From: Nectonema munidae | Taxonomy: Eukaryota; Nematomorpha; Nectonematoida; Nectonematidae | Assembly (NCBI GenBank): GCA_030549495.1 | Contig: JAUIRK010000925.1 | Span: forward strand, 248,001 to 312,000 | Direction: 5' to 3' | DNA: 64,000 bases | In this document: one piece after another, positions 24,451 to 35,900 of the stretch | Layout of the letters: each line of letters opens with the position of its first letter | Numbering within the stretch: position 1 is the stretch's first letter | The notes under the pieces: model-generated | Database searches by the model: none | Seen by the model: the letters and a program-made list of their open reading frames with translations, nothing else | What the model was told of the DNA's origin: nothing | Made by a program: the position numbers and the translations under genes

Positions 24451-27381
24451 TTAACCCTATTAGTGCTGGGGGGGGCGTACTAAAAAATTAATTGTGGAAA
24501 ATTGGCTGAATCATATCCCTTCAAATTTTGTGACTTTTCCTAAAATCGCTAGCTGTATCTTTTAAAACCATTTTCATGGTAGTTGAATGACCCTTTCATG
24601 TCCAAAACTGTCAATCAAAATCAAAAATTAAAATTTTTCAGAAAAATTTTGACATTATCTGTACTTAACCTTATAACTTAGGATCTATATTATATAATAC
24701 CCTGAAAATTTATAATTATATACAGTTTGGAACGCGTAACACTTTATATATTTAATTTTTTCAATAATCATGGCTACTTTTTAGAAAATGTCAATCAAAA
24801 TTTTGATTGATCAAAAATGTATCTAATAAAATATACCTTCAAATTTTAGATAAAATGTTTTTATACTAAATCGGTCATGGTGTTTTCCTTTCTGGACTCA
24901 TTTTTTACATTTAGGATTTGAAAATACCTATAAGTGTTAATCAAATTTGCTGTTTACTTCTGAAAATTGTCTCCAAAAACATTCCTTCACATTTTACATA
25001 AAATATATGTTTTATACCAAATCAATCATGCTGTTTTCATTTCTGAACTCATTTTTTTACATTTAGGATGTGAAAATACATATACGTATTAATCAAATTT
25101 GCGGCTTACTTCTGAAAATTGTCTCCAAAAACATTCCTTTACATTTTACATAAAATATATGTGTTATTTTGAAAATACCTATAAGTATCAATTTTAGTTC
25201 TAAAATTTGTTTTCAAAAATATTGATTCAAATTTTACGTGAAATATGTTTTTATAGCAAATAGATCATGATGATTTCATTTCTGAACACAGTTTTAGCAT
25301 TTAGAGGTTTTACTGCTAGTGTCAATCAAATTTGCGGTTTATGTCGTAAAACTATATCCCAAAATATTCTCTCTAATTTTAAATGAAATATATGTTTTTA
25401 TACCAATTTGACCATGATAATTTTTATTTCTGAAATCATTTTTTGCATTTAGAGGTTTTAAATGTCTGAAAGTATCAATCAAATGTTCGATTTACGTCTA
25501 ATGTCTACAGAAATATTTTTGAAATTTAAATAAAATATGTGTTTTTATGCTAAATGGAAGATGCTGGTTTCATTTTTGGACTAAGTTTTGTCATTTATGG
25601 TTTTAAAATATCTGAAAGCTTTCAGATTTGCGGTTTACTTCTAGATATTGTCTTCAAAAATAATTTCAAAAAAATAAAATATCTATTTTATACCAAATCG
25701 ACTATGCTTATTTTATTTCTGTACTGGATTTTGGATAATACGGTTAAAAATATCTCGAAGTGGCAATTGAATTAGTAATGTATGCCTGAAAATCAGTTCT
25801 GTAAAAAATTTTCAAAAAATGGCTGCATATTAGATATATAGTGAAAATATACTTTTTTTTTTTTTGTATATTTTGGCTTATAATACGTTCTACAATCATC
25901 TTGAGTAACAAAACGTATTATAAAATCTTTTGAAAATTTGTATGAGAGAAGGAACCAAGTTGAAAACTAATTGAAAAGAGAACATGTGATCAAAACAAAT
26001 AATTAAAAAAAATATGATGCTTCAAAAAGATTTTGACTGTGAAAAAGAAGTTCCGCTTTTACAAATGAAAAATATTTAAATCTATAGCTTATCATCTAGG
26101 ATTACAATTAACATTTAGCTAAGATGGGTAGGAAATCTGAAAATTTAGAATAGGTCAGATTTATCAAAAATGGCACAGATGCCAATATGTGAGAATTTAG
26201 TCACTATCAAGATATTTTTAATTTAAATTGAATTTATCCATCTTTTTCCTTTTGTGTCAAAGAAATAATTTTTTAGATGAAGAACGTGGACAATTTTTGT
26301 AATTGAACAATGAACATCACGAATGATTCATCAGAAAAAAACCTATACACGATACTGATTAAAAAGTCTAAGATCATAAGATTCTTTAATCAGAATGCTT
26401 TGAGAGAGGAAAAAAGTAATTTTATCCTTTTAAAAAAATTTTTGAACACACACTGAAGAATATAAATTTCTAATGAAAAAAGAGCTACCAAGAAAGGATC
26501 ATCATAGAATGAATACCAAAATTACATACTGTAAATTATAATATGACGTAGAGACTACAAGTCGATAACGAATTTGTAGCCAAAAAGATGGAGATCCTAT
26601 CGAGTTACATAAGTTACTGTAGAATGAAATATTTTGAGTGAATTAAACACCTAAAGTTGGTTTATTAAATAAATTAAGAAAATAATTACCAGAGAAATAC
26701 TGCAAGTAGAAGTTATTTTTATGTTTATATATTTGACATTGATTTACAGGTTTAATCGATTTTTTGACAGGTTTTATTGATTTTATAAAAAATGAACATC
26801 ACCATTAAATTCTGCATACTTGAAATGTATAAAAAACTTTAAAAGAATCAAAATTTTAATTTTGACATAGGCTGTAATATTTAAATTATTTTGTCAGGTT
26901 TGACTAATTTTTTTATAAAAAAAAAGGAATATAACCAGTAAACACAGCCTACTTGATAATGGGTATATGTGTGTAAAAAACATTATTTAATTATTTAGAT
27001 AAAAAGTTTCTTTTTTGAGATGAGCTGTCATATGTAAATCACTTTTTTGACAGGTTTGAATGATTTTCATAAAAAAATGAATATCACCACTGAATTCAGC
27101 ATATTTGAAAATGGGTATACATGTGTAAAAAACTTTATATACTTATTTAGATAAAAAGTTCCTTTTTGAGATGAGCTGTCACATTTAGATCAATTTTTGA
27201 CAGGTTTGATTGATTTTCATAAAAAATGGACATCACCACTGAATTCAGCATAGTTGAAATATATATGTAACATTAAAAATATTTATAAAAACTTATTAAT
27301 ATCTGAGAAAAATAGGGGGGGCACTTTACACCCCCCCCAGCACTTGAGCGGACAAATTTTGCCCAGCACTAATAGGGTTAA
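24451..27381. mobile_element. piggyBac-like non-autonomous element (family P), 2.9 kb
   Basis: The element 24455-27377 begins and ends with the perfect 16-bp inverted repeat CCCTATTAGTGCTGGG, each copy flanked by TTAA (24451-24454 and 27378-27381), the target duplicated by piggyBac transposases. Just inside lie G-runs on both sides (24468-24475; 27314-27321 and 27331-27338 on the complement). The interior holds two tandem arrays: about 24600-25780 with units of 140-165 bp carrying CATTTCTGGACTCA-like cores, and about 26730-27290 with some four units of 150 bp carrying TTTTTGACAGGTTTGA and ATCACCACTGAATTCAGCAT. No transposase is encoded, so it would need one from elsewhere. Confidence 0.88.
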
Positions 27382-27636
27382 AGTTCTCAATTTTCTTTTC
27401 GATAATTAATAATAATTAGCTTTTTTATAAAAGGGTTCAACTCAATACTCTGAAATTATAGACAAGTTTTGTTTTTTTGCATCAATAAAGTTTTAATTTA
27501 TTTATATATGAAAAGAGTTCAGGAAAATAAAGGAGCAAAAGGTTTCATTGAAAAATTTATACTTTACTCATTTCAATGATAAAAACAAATAGAACAGACG
27601 GTTTTAAAATTATTTCTATATAAATAAGAAAGATGA

Positions 27637-27864
27637 AAGACGACAAAAATTTATTTAATGGAATATTTCCCACTCTCCCTTTTTCAACCAATATCAAATG
27701 GAAAGCGTTCGACCAACACTTGAAGAAAAAACTTTTGTTTTCGTGGTGGAAACTTTTTCTCTTCAAGTTATGGTTGAAAACACTTTACACTTGATATCGG
27801 TTGAAAGACTTATGGAGAGCCTACAGGAGAGTCGTGATATCCCATTGAATTTTTTTGTCGTCTT
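27637..27864. repeat. Long imperfect foldback, 228 bp
   Basis: The two halves are inverted copies. AAGACGACAAAAA at the left end answers GTCGTCTT at the right end. TTTCAACCAATATCAAATGG (left) pairs with TTTCAACCGATATCAAGTGT (read from the right), and ACTTGAAGA pairs near the loop around 27732-27756. Arms are about 100 nt with several mismatches and small bulges. It could be a foldback MITE or, if transcribed, a long hairpin RNA precursor. No target duplication was found. Confidence 0.7.
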
Positions 27865-30149
27865 TATAATTTTATATATTATTATATATATCGAATTATT
27901 ATTTTCTTTCTATTTTAATTAACTAAAAATGGAAGCTCCCGCACTCAAATTCGCAAAAATCAATATATACCGAGAAATTTAATCAGATAAAACGTTTTTA
28001 CTCTACAAAAATAAACCAAGATATCTGCAGAATCGATGAAGTTGTTAGCAAGATAGAAGAAACAGAAGATCTTGATGTGCACTTTAAAAAGAATTATTAT
28101 TAAACATATGGTAGAAAATTCAAAGATAAAACAAGTAGTTTGCATGCTACTAGCCTGAACATTATTCGGAAAGATAATCCCTTGTCTCCAGAGAGTTTAC
28201 TCTTCAGAAGAAGAAAGACAGGCAGACATTTGTTATGGAATTCTTCAAGTTATTTCAAGATATTCTCCTTAAAGATGTGTCATATTATCTTACTATATTC
28301 CTCGTTTATATTTTCCAATAGATAACATGGCAGCCTCCAGCGTTTAGTCTCACCCTTCTTTTATATTTTTTATATACCTACTTTATCTTGTATACAAGGA
28401 CGTTTTTTTTTTATCATATTAGGATGTGGTTAATTTTACCAATAGAAAACACTATAAAATGATTTATTATAAAACTTCTCTTTGGTGTTAATCTAAATAC
28501 CTTTGCAAAAAGAAGATCCTGACAAACAATTGAAGAATTGATGATTATTAATTTTTATGTTTGAAGGACTTTATTTTCATATGTACTTATTAAATGCATA
28601 TGAAGACAGTATTATTATTGCTCTTTTTAACAATTGTATATTCGTGGTTGAAAAATAGTGGCGCATACAGATATCATTTTGTAATATATTGAGCAGAAAA
28701 AAGGGAATGAAATTTATATTCATCATACCACTTTGTATCCTACAATGTGTGCATCAAAGTCTTTTTTACTTTACTACTACCAAGAAATAAAATGTTTAGT
28801 CTCAAGTTCAAATATTCCTTTAAAGCAATTTATCTTTGTATTTGAAAAGCACAATTAAAAACATTTGATCTCTTATAGTTAATTCCTTTTAATGCCCAAA
28901 CTACTGTTCACATATGTGTATGTACAGTTGTGCAACACAAATCAATTATATATATTAAGGAGTATAAGTGAATTCACGAAAATAGATAAATAAGTTTCAT
29001 TTGTTAATTGTTAAATTGAGATCTTTGCAAAATTAATAATCATGGTGAAGATAATAGTTTGGAGTTTAAATTCTATGTTCAAACGAATTAATCAGGATTT
29101 TATGGATTCCTATTATGACAAACAACTGATGAAGATAAAATGTCGCCTTCAGTGAGACTTTAAACAGACGCATTGAGCTGAAAATCTAAAAATTACGAGA
29201 TTTAATGTGTTCTGTTCATAATATTAATCAGCTCAGGAACAAAAATGTCGTTTTTAAAAGAAAATAAATGTAATAGGCTGGTTTCATTCCTAAATATGAG
29301 AAAATAGAATTAAAGTTGAAAAAAAAGGATTCCAAAAAGACAAAATTTATTATTGAAAAAAAATATATTAGTTACATAAATTAAGAACTAAGAAAAGCAA
29401 TGAAGAGAAGAGCTGTAAAGAGTGTATCTAATTTGATATAGTCAAACTATATCAATATATCAACACTTTCATAATTGTTTGTGTTTAAGTCAGAAACTAG
29501 ATTTAAGAATTTTAACTATCCGATAAGGAAATATAAACTTCATTTGTTGATCAACTATATATAGCCTTCTTTGCATACACCACGAGAGCAAATGGTAACT
29601 GGTTGAAATTTTAAGGGCACACTTTTTAAAAGATTTTCCATCATGTATCTTATATTTTATTTAGTTTGATGAAAAGGAGTTACAAGAGGAAAAACGTTAA
29701 TGCTGCGATGGTGAAGGATAAGATGGAAATGGAAATCAAAACTCCGTCTCTGCCAAATCTCAAATTATTAGGAGGAGAGAGAGAGGGGTGGATACCTCAT
29801 TCTTGCATATTCGGCCTTGGTATACACTATCAGTGCTTTGCATTTTACTTCTTTCCATACAAGTATCCTTATTTTCTAGACCAGGCTTTTAAGTTCATAA
29901 GAGTAGAGACCCTTTTCAAGCTTTAATTTGTTATTATAATATTAAAAATAACAATTAAATTAACTCAAAATAAGTCTTTTTTTTTCTATGTGAAAGAGAG
30001 AAATGAAGGCGATGTTTCAAATAACAAAATTTAGTAAGATATCCATGAAGCTTGACACTTGCTAACAAAAGTGGCTTCATTTTTGACCTGTTTTGCGGCA
30101 ACTCAGTTTTTAATAAAAAAAGGATGCATATGCAATAAAACCCCGTTTT
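27865..30149. other. Intergenic, no gene seen
   Basis: This is AT-rich DNA. The ORF at 29666-29926 (86 aa, with a basic start MMKRSYKRKN) resembles nothing I know and has no supporting context. No repeats were recognised. Confidence 0.5.
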
Positions 30150-31560
30150 GAAATCAAATAATAATTCTGGGATCTTCTTTCTTTAAAATCATGCGAGTAT
30201 GACACTACAGTGGTTTTTAATAAATAGTAGAAAAAGAATGGCATAAACTATGCTACGCGCTCAAGTTGTTCCAATCATAAATATGTGTTTCTGAGCAATT
30301 ACAATTAAGTTTGGATGTCTATTGCCTACCCAACAGTGATGTGCTAGATTCAATGTAATGTTTCTCTCAGTTCATAGAAAATTTGGAAGAGAAAGGGAAG
30401 CTAAGATAGTAAAGGTTTCTTTCTTAAAGAAATCAGGAGATTACAAAGCACATTTCTACTTTTAAAGCATTTTGTTCAAGAGTTTCTGGATTGTGAGTAG
30501 ATAAAACAGTAGTTATGAATGGGATATGCAGAACTGCGCCAAACCTGTTCTCAATGCATGGTAATCGCTGGAAATAAACTCCCCTATTGTAACATCAAAT
30601 AATATTTGAAGCTCGAGAAATTCTTAATATTCATTCCTTGATTGTTTCATTTCTAAGCGTGTACGAACAAAACAAGAATGTCTGCGCAAAATGATGACGT
30701 TACTTATCCAAAAGAGAGGAACTCGTTTTGCAGTTTGAAAGTACATGCGCCTGAATAACTCACAGTGTTTGATTTTGCCATCAAAGCATAACCCTGCTAT
30801 CTGAAACTGTAATTTCCGTTTTGACAAGCAATCATTAGAAAAAAGGCCTGTCCATGACCAGTTCTTGGGAACAAAAAGAAGCTGTTCAAGCTCTTTTTAC
30901 TTCTTTTAAGTAGAGAGAAGTTTTGACAAACGATCAACAGGTATAAGTAGAGAGAAGTTTTGACAAACGATCAACAGGTTTATACGATGTTAGATCTTCT
31001 ATCAACTCACCATCCCAGTGAATCGTCAATGGAACGGATGCTAAAGATTCAGATCAAAGATTGTTTTCTGAACAGGCTTTGTTTTTGCTCTTGCTAGCTG
31101 GCTGGAACTTTTCTTTATATTTATAGCAGCAACATCTTGGCCAAGATTGAAAGTTATTTCAAGTTTTCCTTGATGACATATTGATCTCTTTCAAAGTTGC
31201 TAGTTCTAGTTTTCATGTTTTCTCAAACTATCTCCTTGTGGTTGTTTTAAGCTCTGAAGTTCTTCCTACTTTCGTTGATGAGCATCAATGTGTTTCAACT
31301 TCATTCACTCGCCCAATGGCAACGCTTCTTTCTCTGAGAGAGAAGGAGGAATTCCATGTCAACTAAAAATGCAATCATGACCAAGACACTACACGGGTAA
31401 TGTTGAACAGATGATCAAATCGATCAGTAAACTCAATTGTGGCCACGAGTTTTTCAATCATAAAATACTGCTTCAAATTTTGCAACATTATGTTTAGAGG
31501 CACAAACTGATATGGGGGCGTAATGCACATACAGCTACAAAAATCACAGTCGGTATCAAA
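30150..31560 (-). mobile_element. Decayed transposon-like coding remnant, family unknown
   Basis: Minus-strand fragments include ASVPLTIHWDGELIEDLTSY (about 30970-31040), followed by a KPVDRLS segment, a later AGLCFD segment (about 30790) and EFLELQILFDVTIGEF with YHALRTGLAQFC (about 30540-30620). These match, in order, a high-copy arthropod protein family with IHWDGK, MCFDTTxSNTG and EFLEL blocks, which I take to be transposon-borne. A 32-bp unit (AGAGAAGTTTTGACAAACGA core) is tandemly duplicated at about 30911-30978. It is broken in many places. Confidence 0.5.
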
Positions 31561-32791
31561 ATATTTTTTCTTTGCACCAAAAATTTCAGTTTTATATGAA
31601 CTAAATAAATAAATTGCTATGTGTTTTCTATTCTTTATTGATTTCAGAAACTTGAGAATAAAGAAAAAGAATTTCAGATGTATGTAAAATTGAAAGAGAA
31701 AACAATTTTTTAATATTGGAAATTTTGTTTATTTGTAGAGATATTACAATGTGTCCTTTCATGAAGGGAACAAACAGGTGGGTTGGTATAGCCTATTGAA
31801 ATTTTCATATTTACGGCTATCATATAGTAGGTCATCATGAATCATATCTTTTGAGAAATGACTAGAACAATTTGAAGAGCCATGCTAAGATGATGTCAAG
31901 GTTAGAATCTCATTTTCTAAAAATACATTCACTTAACTTATTTGTTAAAATTAATTTTGTAATTAAAATTAATTACAAAACGGAAAAAAATCAACACTGA
32001 CTCGGAGCAAATATTAATCCAGATTAACTTATACCCTTTTTGAATAAATGTAAAAATAAAATTGTATGTAACAATTTAATCCTAAAAAACAAAAAATGAA
32101 AGTCTTTTTGCAAATAGGATTCATTGGAGATGAGTTTAGGATGATAGGATGCAAAATCTACTTTTTAAGAAGATGCCTTTATAAAAAAGGACGTGGTGAA
32201 ATACTGGTGGTCTTATATATGGGAACGTGTAAGAAAAAGATGTTTCTATTTTTGTCATCTGATATCGGTTTCAACAAAATGGTTTGCAAAACTAAGAATA
32301 TTTTGTTGGAAAATCAAAGGGGATCAAATTTGCAAAGTGAATTTTTCTGAAACTTTTCTACAGTTATTTAACTTCAAGATGTGCTCTCTACTTTTATCTT
32401 TTAAATATTACAATTATATCATAAAAGAAGTGATAAATGTTTTTTGTCTGTGAAATTTGTGTTAAAAGTCTCAGGAATTCCCTGATTTTACGCATAGGTC
32501 GTACGATTGATACGCTATGGCGGATACCCTTAAACTATTGATATGGTCTTTTTCCAAGCGTTGATAAATGTAGCGGAAGATTCGTTAAAAATGGTAGTTG
32601 AAGTTGAAATTAAGTGAATGATGAAGATTTATCTTGGATAAATTAAAAGTTTGCAATACTTCAAAAGTATGGATGAGAGGAGAAGGATGTGTAGCGCAGT
32701 CTACTCAATAACTATCTACAGTGAAAAGTAGTTATGTACACGCGAATAAATAAGAACAAGGAGGCGGGACGCGATGGCTGTCCAGTGTCAG
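31561..32791. other. 3' flank of the M13 gene
   Basis: This is AT-rich sequence containing the M13 3' UTR next to 32792. I see no AATAAA on the minus strand in the first few hundred bases. The overlapping plus ORFs at 32096-32453 have no recognisable features. Confidence 0.4.
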
Positions 32792-32968
32792 TCACCACAA
32801 GGAACACTTATTGGAAGGATTCATCTTGGAGTTTGGAGCACAGTTGTACACTCTGGCAAAGTCTTCGGAGTTGGAGAGGGATCCTAGAACGCGAATCGAG
32901 TTTGGACTGTGTGGATCATTCATCAGTTCGAACTGTAAAGTGCTTTGAGTCTTTGACGAGCACCATAG
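32792..32968 (-). CDS. M13 peptidase, last coding exon
   Basis: The exon has 58 codons and TGA (32792-32794), starting phase 0 after acceptor TTTTGCATAG (AG at 32970-32969). It encodes LWCSSKTQSTLQFELMNDPH, then SPNSIRVLGSLSNSEDFARV, ending MNPSNKCSLW. DPHSP, the RVxGxLxNxxxFxxxFxC block and CxxW are diagnostic of M13 C-termini; Ser replaces the usual Arg of CRxW. The 90-aa plus-strand ORF at 32734-33006 is its antisense shadow. Confidence 0.93.
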   Translation of the reverse strand, partial: LWCSSKTQSTLQFELMNDPHSPNSIRVLGSLSNSEDFARVYNCAPNSKMNPSNKCSLW

Positions 32969-35900
32969 CTATGCAAAAGGAAGGAAACATGAATTATTCA
33001 GTGTGAAAGCATTTCAAAATGTTGGCAAAATCAAACACCATCAAGATCAAGAGTATACAAGAAATGAACGTATAAGCATTTTCTATATTGGAAAAAAGAA
33101 ATAAGGTTGCATGAGGGACTTCCCCTTTTGCCAATCTTTGGATCCATTCCTACTTAATAATCTAATTAAATTAGCGTGTCTAACCAAGAAAGTCTCAAAG
33201 CGTTAAATTTTTTTTTTAATTTAGACATCTTCTTCATCTTTTCACTCGAGTTTATGTTAGGAACTAAAATTTCCTCATTATCACTCTTCATTTTTGTTTG
33301 CATATGCTAATTAAAGTTAGCTAATTATACATGTAGTTGATAACGTAATTAGCAAATAAGTTGAATAGATAAGAAAAGTTAATTATAGTTAGATGGTCAT
33401 CATTATGCAAGTGAATTATTATTTCATGCATTTTATAGATAAATTAATTTGTAATGTAACTAAATTAACTAGCGATAACACATACATTCTATATATGCAG
33501 AAAAAATGTGGAAAAGTCAAGATGTCAAAAATTTGTCACATTTAAGTTATCTAAAAATCTTCATTTTAATTCCAGTTTTATATTTCTTAAGAATCAAATT
33601 TTGGCAAAAAAAATATATTTAACCCTGAGTAGTTTTTTTCTAAATTATTTAAAACTAAATATTTTAGCAAGTTGTATTAATTTTATTCAATAGAAATAAT
33701 CTATTGATATTTTTAAAATGAAATACAAAATATATTAATTCATATATTTCTTTAAAAGAATATTTCTAAAATAAATATAAATATTTGCAAAAATTATTGT
33801 AAATTTGAGAGTTAAACTTGTCTGGATCAGAAAAAAGGCTTCTGAAGTAGGGAAGAGAACTAAACGAGGTTCTGAGAGCAGTATTTACCTATTTCTTTAA
33901 TGAATAGTAATTTTCGCCTGCTCGACTAAAAATATACGCATTCGCATAAATCTCATTTTTAATATTGTGGCTTAGTCAAAACTGGAGTGCCACAAGGATG
34001 TGTGCTTGCACCCACTTTGTTCATCATCTTCATCAGCGAGCTTCTTGTCAAGATCCAAGATTTCAGCAAAAGTCTACCATAAGTTATCGATCTTACACCT
34101 GCTCAGCTTCTTGTAATTATTCGCAATTTTCTGCTGAAATCATAAACCATGCCCTGAGTCAAAGCAGGCAAAATTATTTAATTTTCTTGAAATTTTTAAT
34201 TTTCAAAAAACTATGGGCAAGAAATTTTCTAGATCAAAATTTTCATACGACAATAGAAACTGCAAAATTTCGTTTGATGGATATACACTAGGATTCAGTT
34301 TCGAGCACAAAGATCTTGAAGTAATTCTAACAGATGGCCTTAAGCAAAAACGTCAAGTTTAAGAGATCTGTCAGAAAACAAGGAAGGAACTTCATGTACG
34401 ACGTCTACTAAAATCAAATCTTCCAAATAACTCAGAACAACTTTTGCTTAAAATTTACAAAGCCTTCATAAAATGCCATATGGAATATGCCTCAATCCTA
34501 TTGTGTGGAGGAGCTAGAAAACGATAAAATAAACAGTTTAGAATCGCTACAATGCCGTGCAATTCACATGAATGTTGGTCTTCGCTCCTGAGATCTAGTT
34601 ACTCACGAGCTTTGTAATCTTCTAGGACTGGATAAATTAAAGTTTAGACTCAATTTCTCACTTTCTTGCATCGGTTAAAGATGTTATCATGGTAACTGTC
34701 CTTTAGCATTAAAGCCTTTTGTCTCTTATCAACAAAGGCTACCCCACAGAATACGTGACAGTGTTTATGTTAATTGCAATACCTTGACTTTCTGATCGAT
34801 TTTCTATGATCGATCTCCTTGCGTACTTCTTCCGCAACATTCAAGTATTGAGGCTTTTAAGTCCTACCTCACCTCTCAACGAAACATTAATATATTTACA
34901 CACTTTCCTACAATATATAGAATGTCTTGTAACTAAATTTTCAACGGTAATATTGGTATAAATAAATTGTTATAAAAAAAATCTATCCTTTATTCTGATA
35001 TCTTTTATCATGTAAAACTTAATCTGTAAGTCTTAGAATCATTTTTTTCGAATTCAATATCCTATTACAGGAAGTGCGACTAAAGTGAATAAATGTTAAG
35101 CAGTTGTCTTACCTACGTTCTAGAAGTTGTGCTTCGATTTTACATCAATATGCCTACATCTAACTCCTCATAATGAATATAGGTTGAGAGTAGTCATGTT
35201 AATTAGCCGTGTTTTTGTTAACCATGATGTTAAACAATTAATTGTCTTACAGTCGTTTAAAATGCTTTTAAAGTATCTATATATGTAATTTTATTACGCG
35301 TTGAATTAACTGGTGAATTGTGGTTCGGTTACGGTGTGAGTTAGTCAACCTAATTCACTGGTTGATAATATAATCAATCAATTTTCACCGATCAAGCAAT
35401 CAAGTGGCTTTCTTAGTATGATTATGTAATTATATCAATTTGCTTTAGTAGTGAAAGAGTAAGGTGTAGCAGTACTTACTGGAAATATACCACATATATT
35501 CCAGATATATTAGAACATTTATTGGGATTAAAAAATTATTTTATCATAAAAGCAAAAAAGAATTATCAAAAACACATTTGTTTACTTTTGAGTTTGTTTT
35601 CAACGTTTTTACATAGTTTGAATTATATTGACAGTTAATCCTGGATGTCTTTAAGAGAAAAGGGAAAAATTCACGAATGACATTTTCCAACAACTATTAA
35701 TTATTTAAAAAACCATAAAAATATAAATAAATTGGGGCCAACAAGTCATCAAAAAGTAGTGAAGAAATAATTGTAAAAGACTATATGGATGAAAAGTAAG
35801 AATTTCGATATTTCACCTTCTCTAGCCTTCTTCAGACTACAAGAGCGAATGGAAAGAAACAAGTGTAGGGGGGGGGGGGGTGTATACTGATAGAACGCTT

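Noticed and set aside
32734-33006. 90-aa plus-strand ORF, first thought to be a diverged scramblase-like exon
   Set aside because: The minus strand of the same DNA encodes the unmistakable M13 C-terminus (DPHSP ... CSLW) with correct splice phase, so the plus ORF is an antisense shadow.
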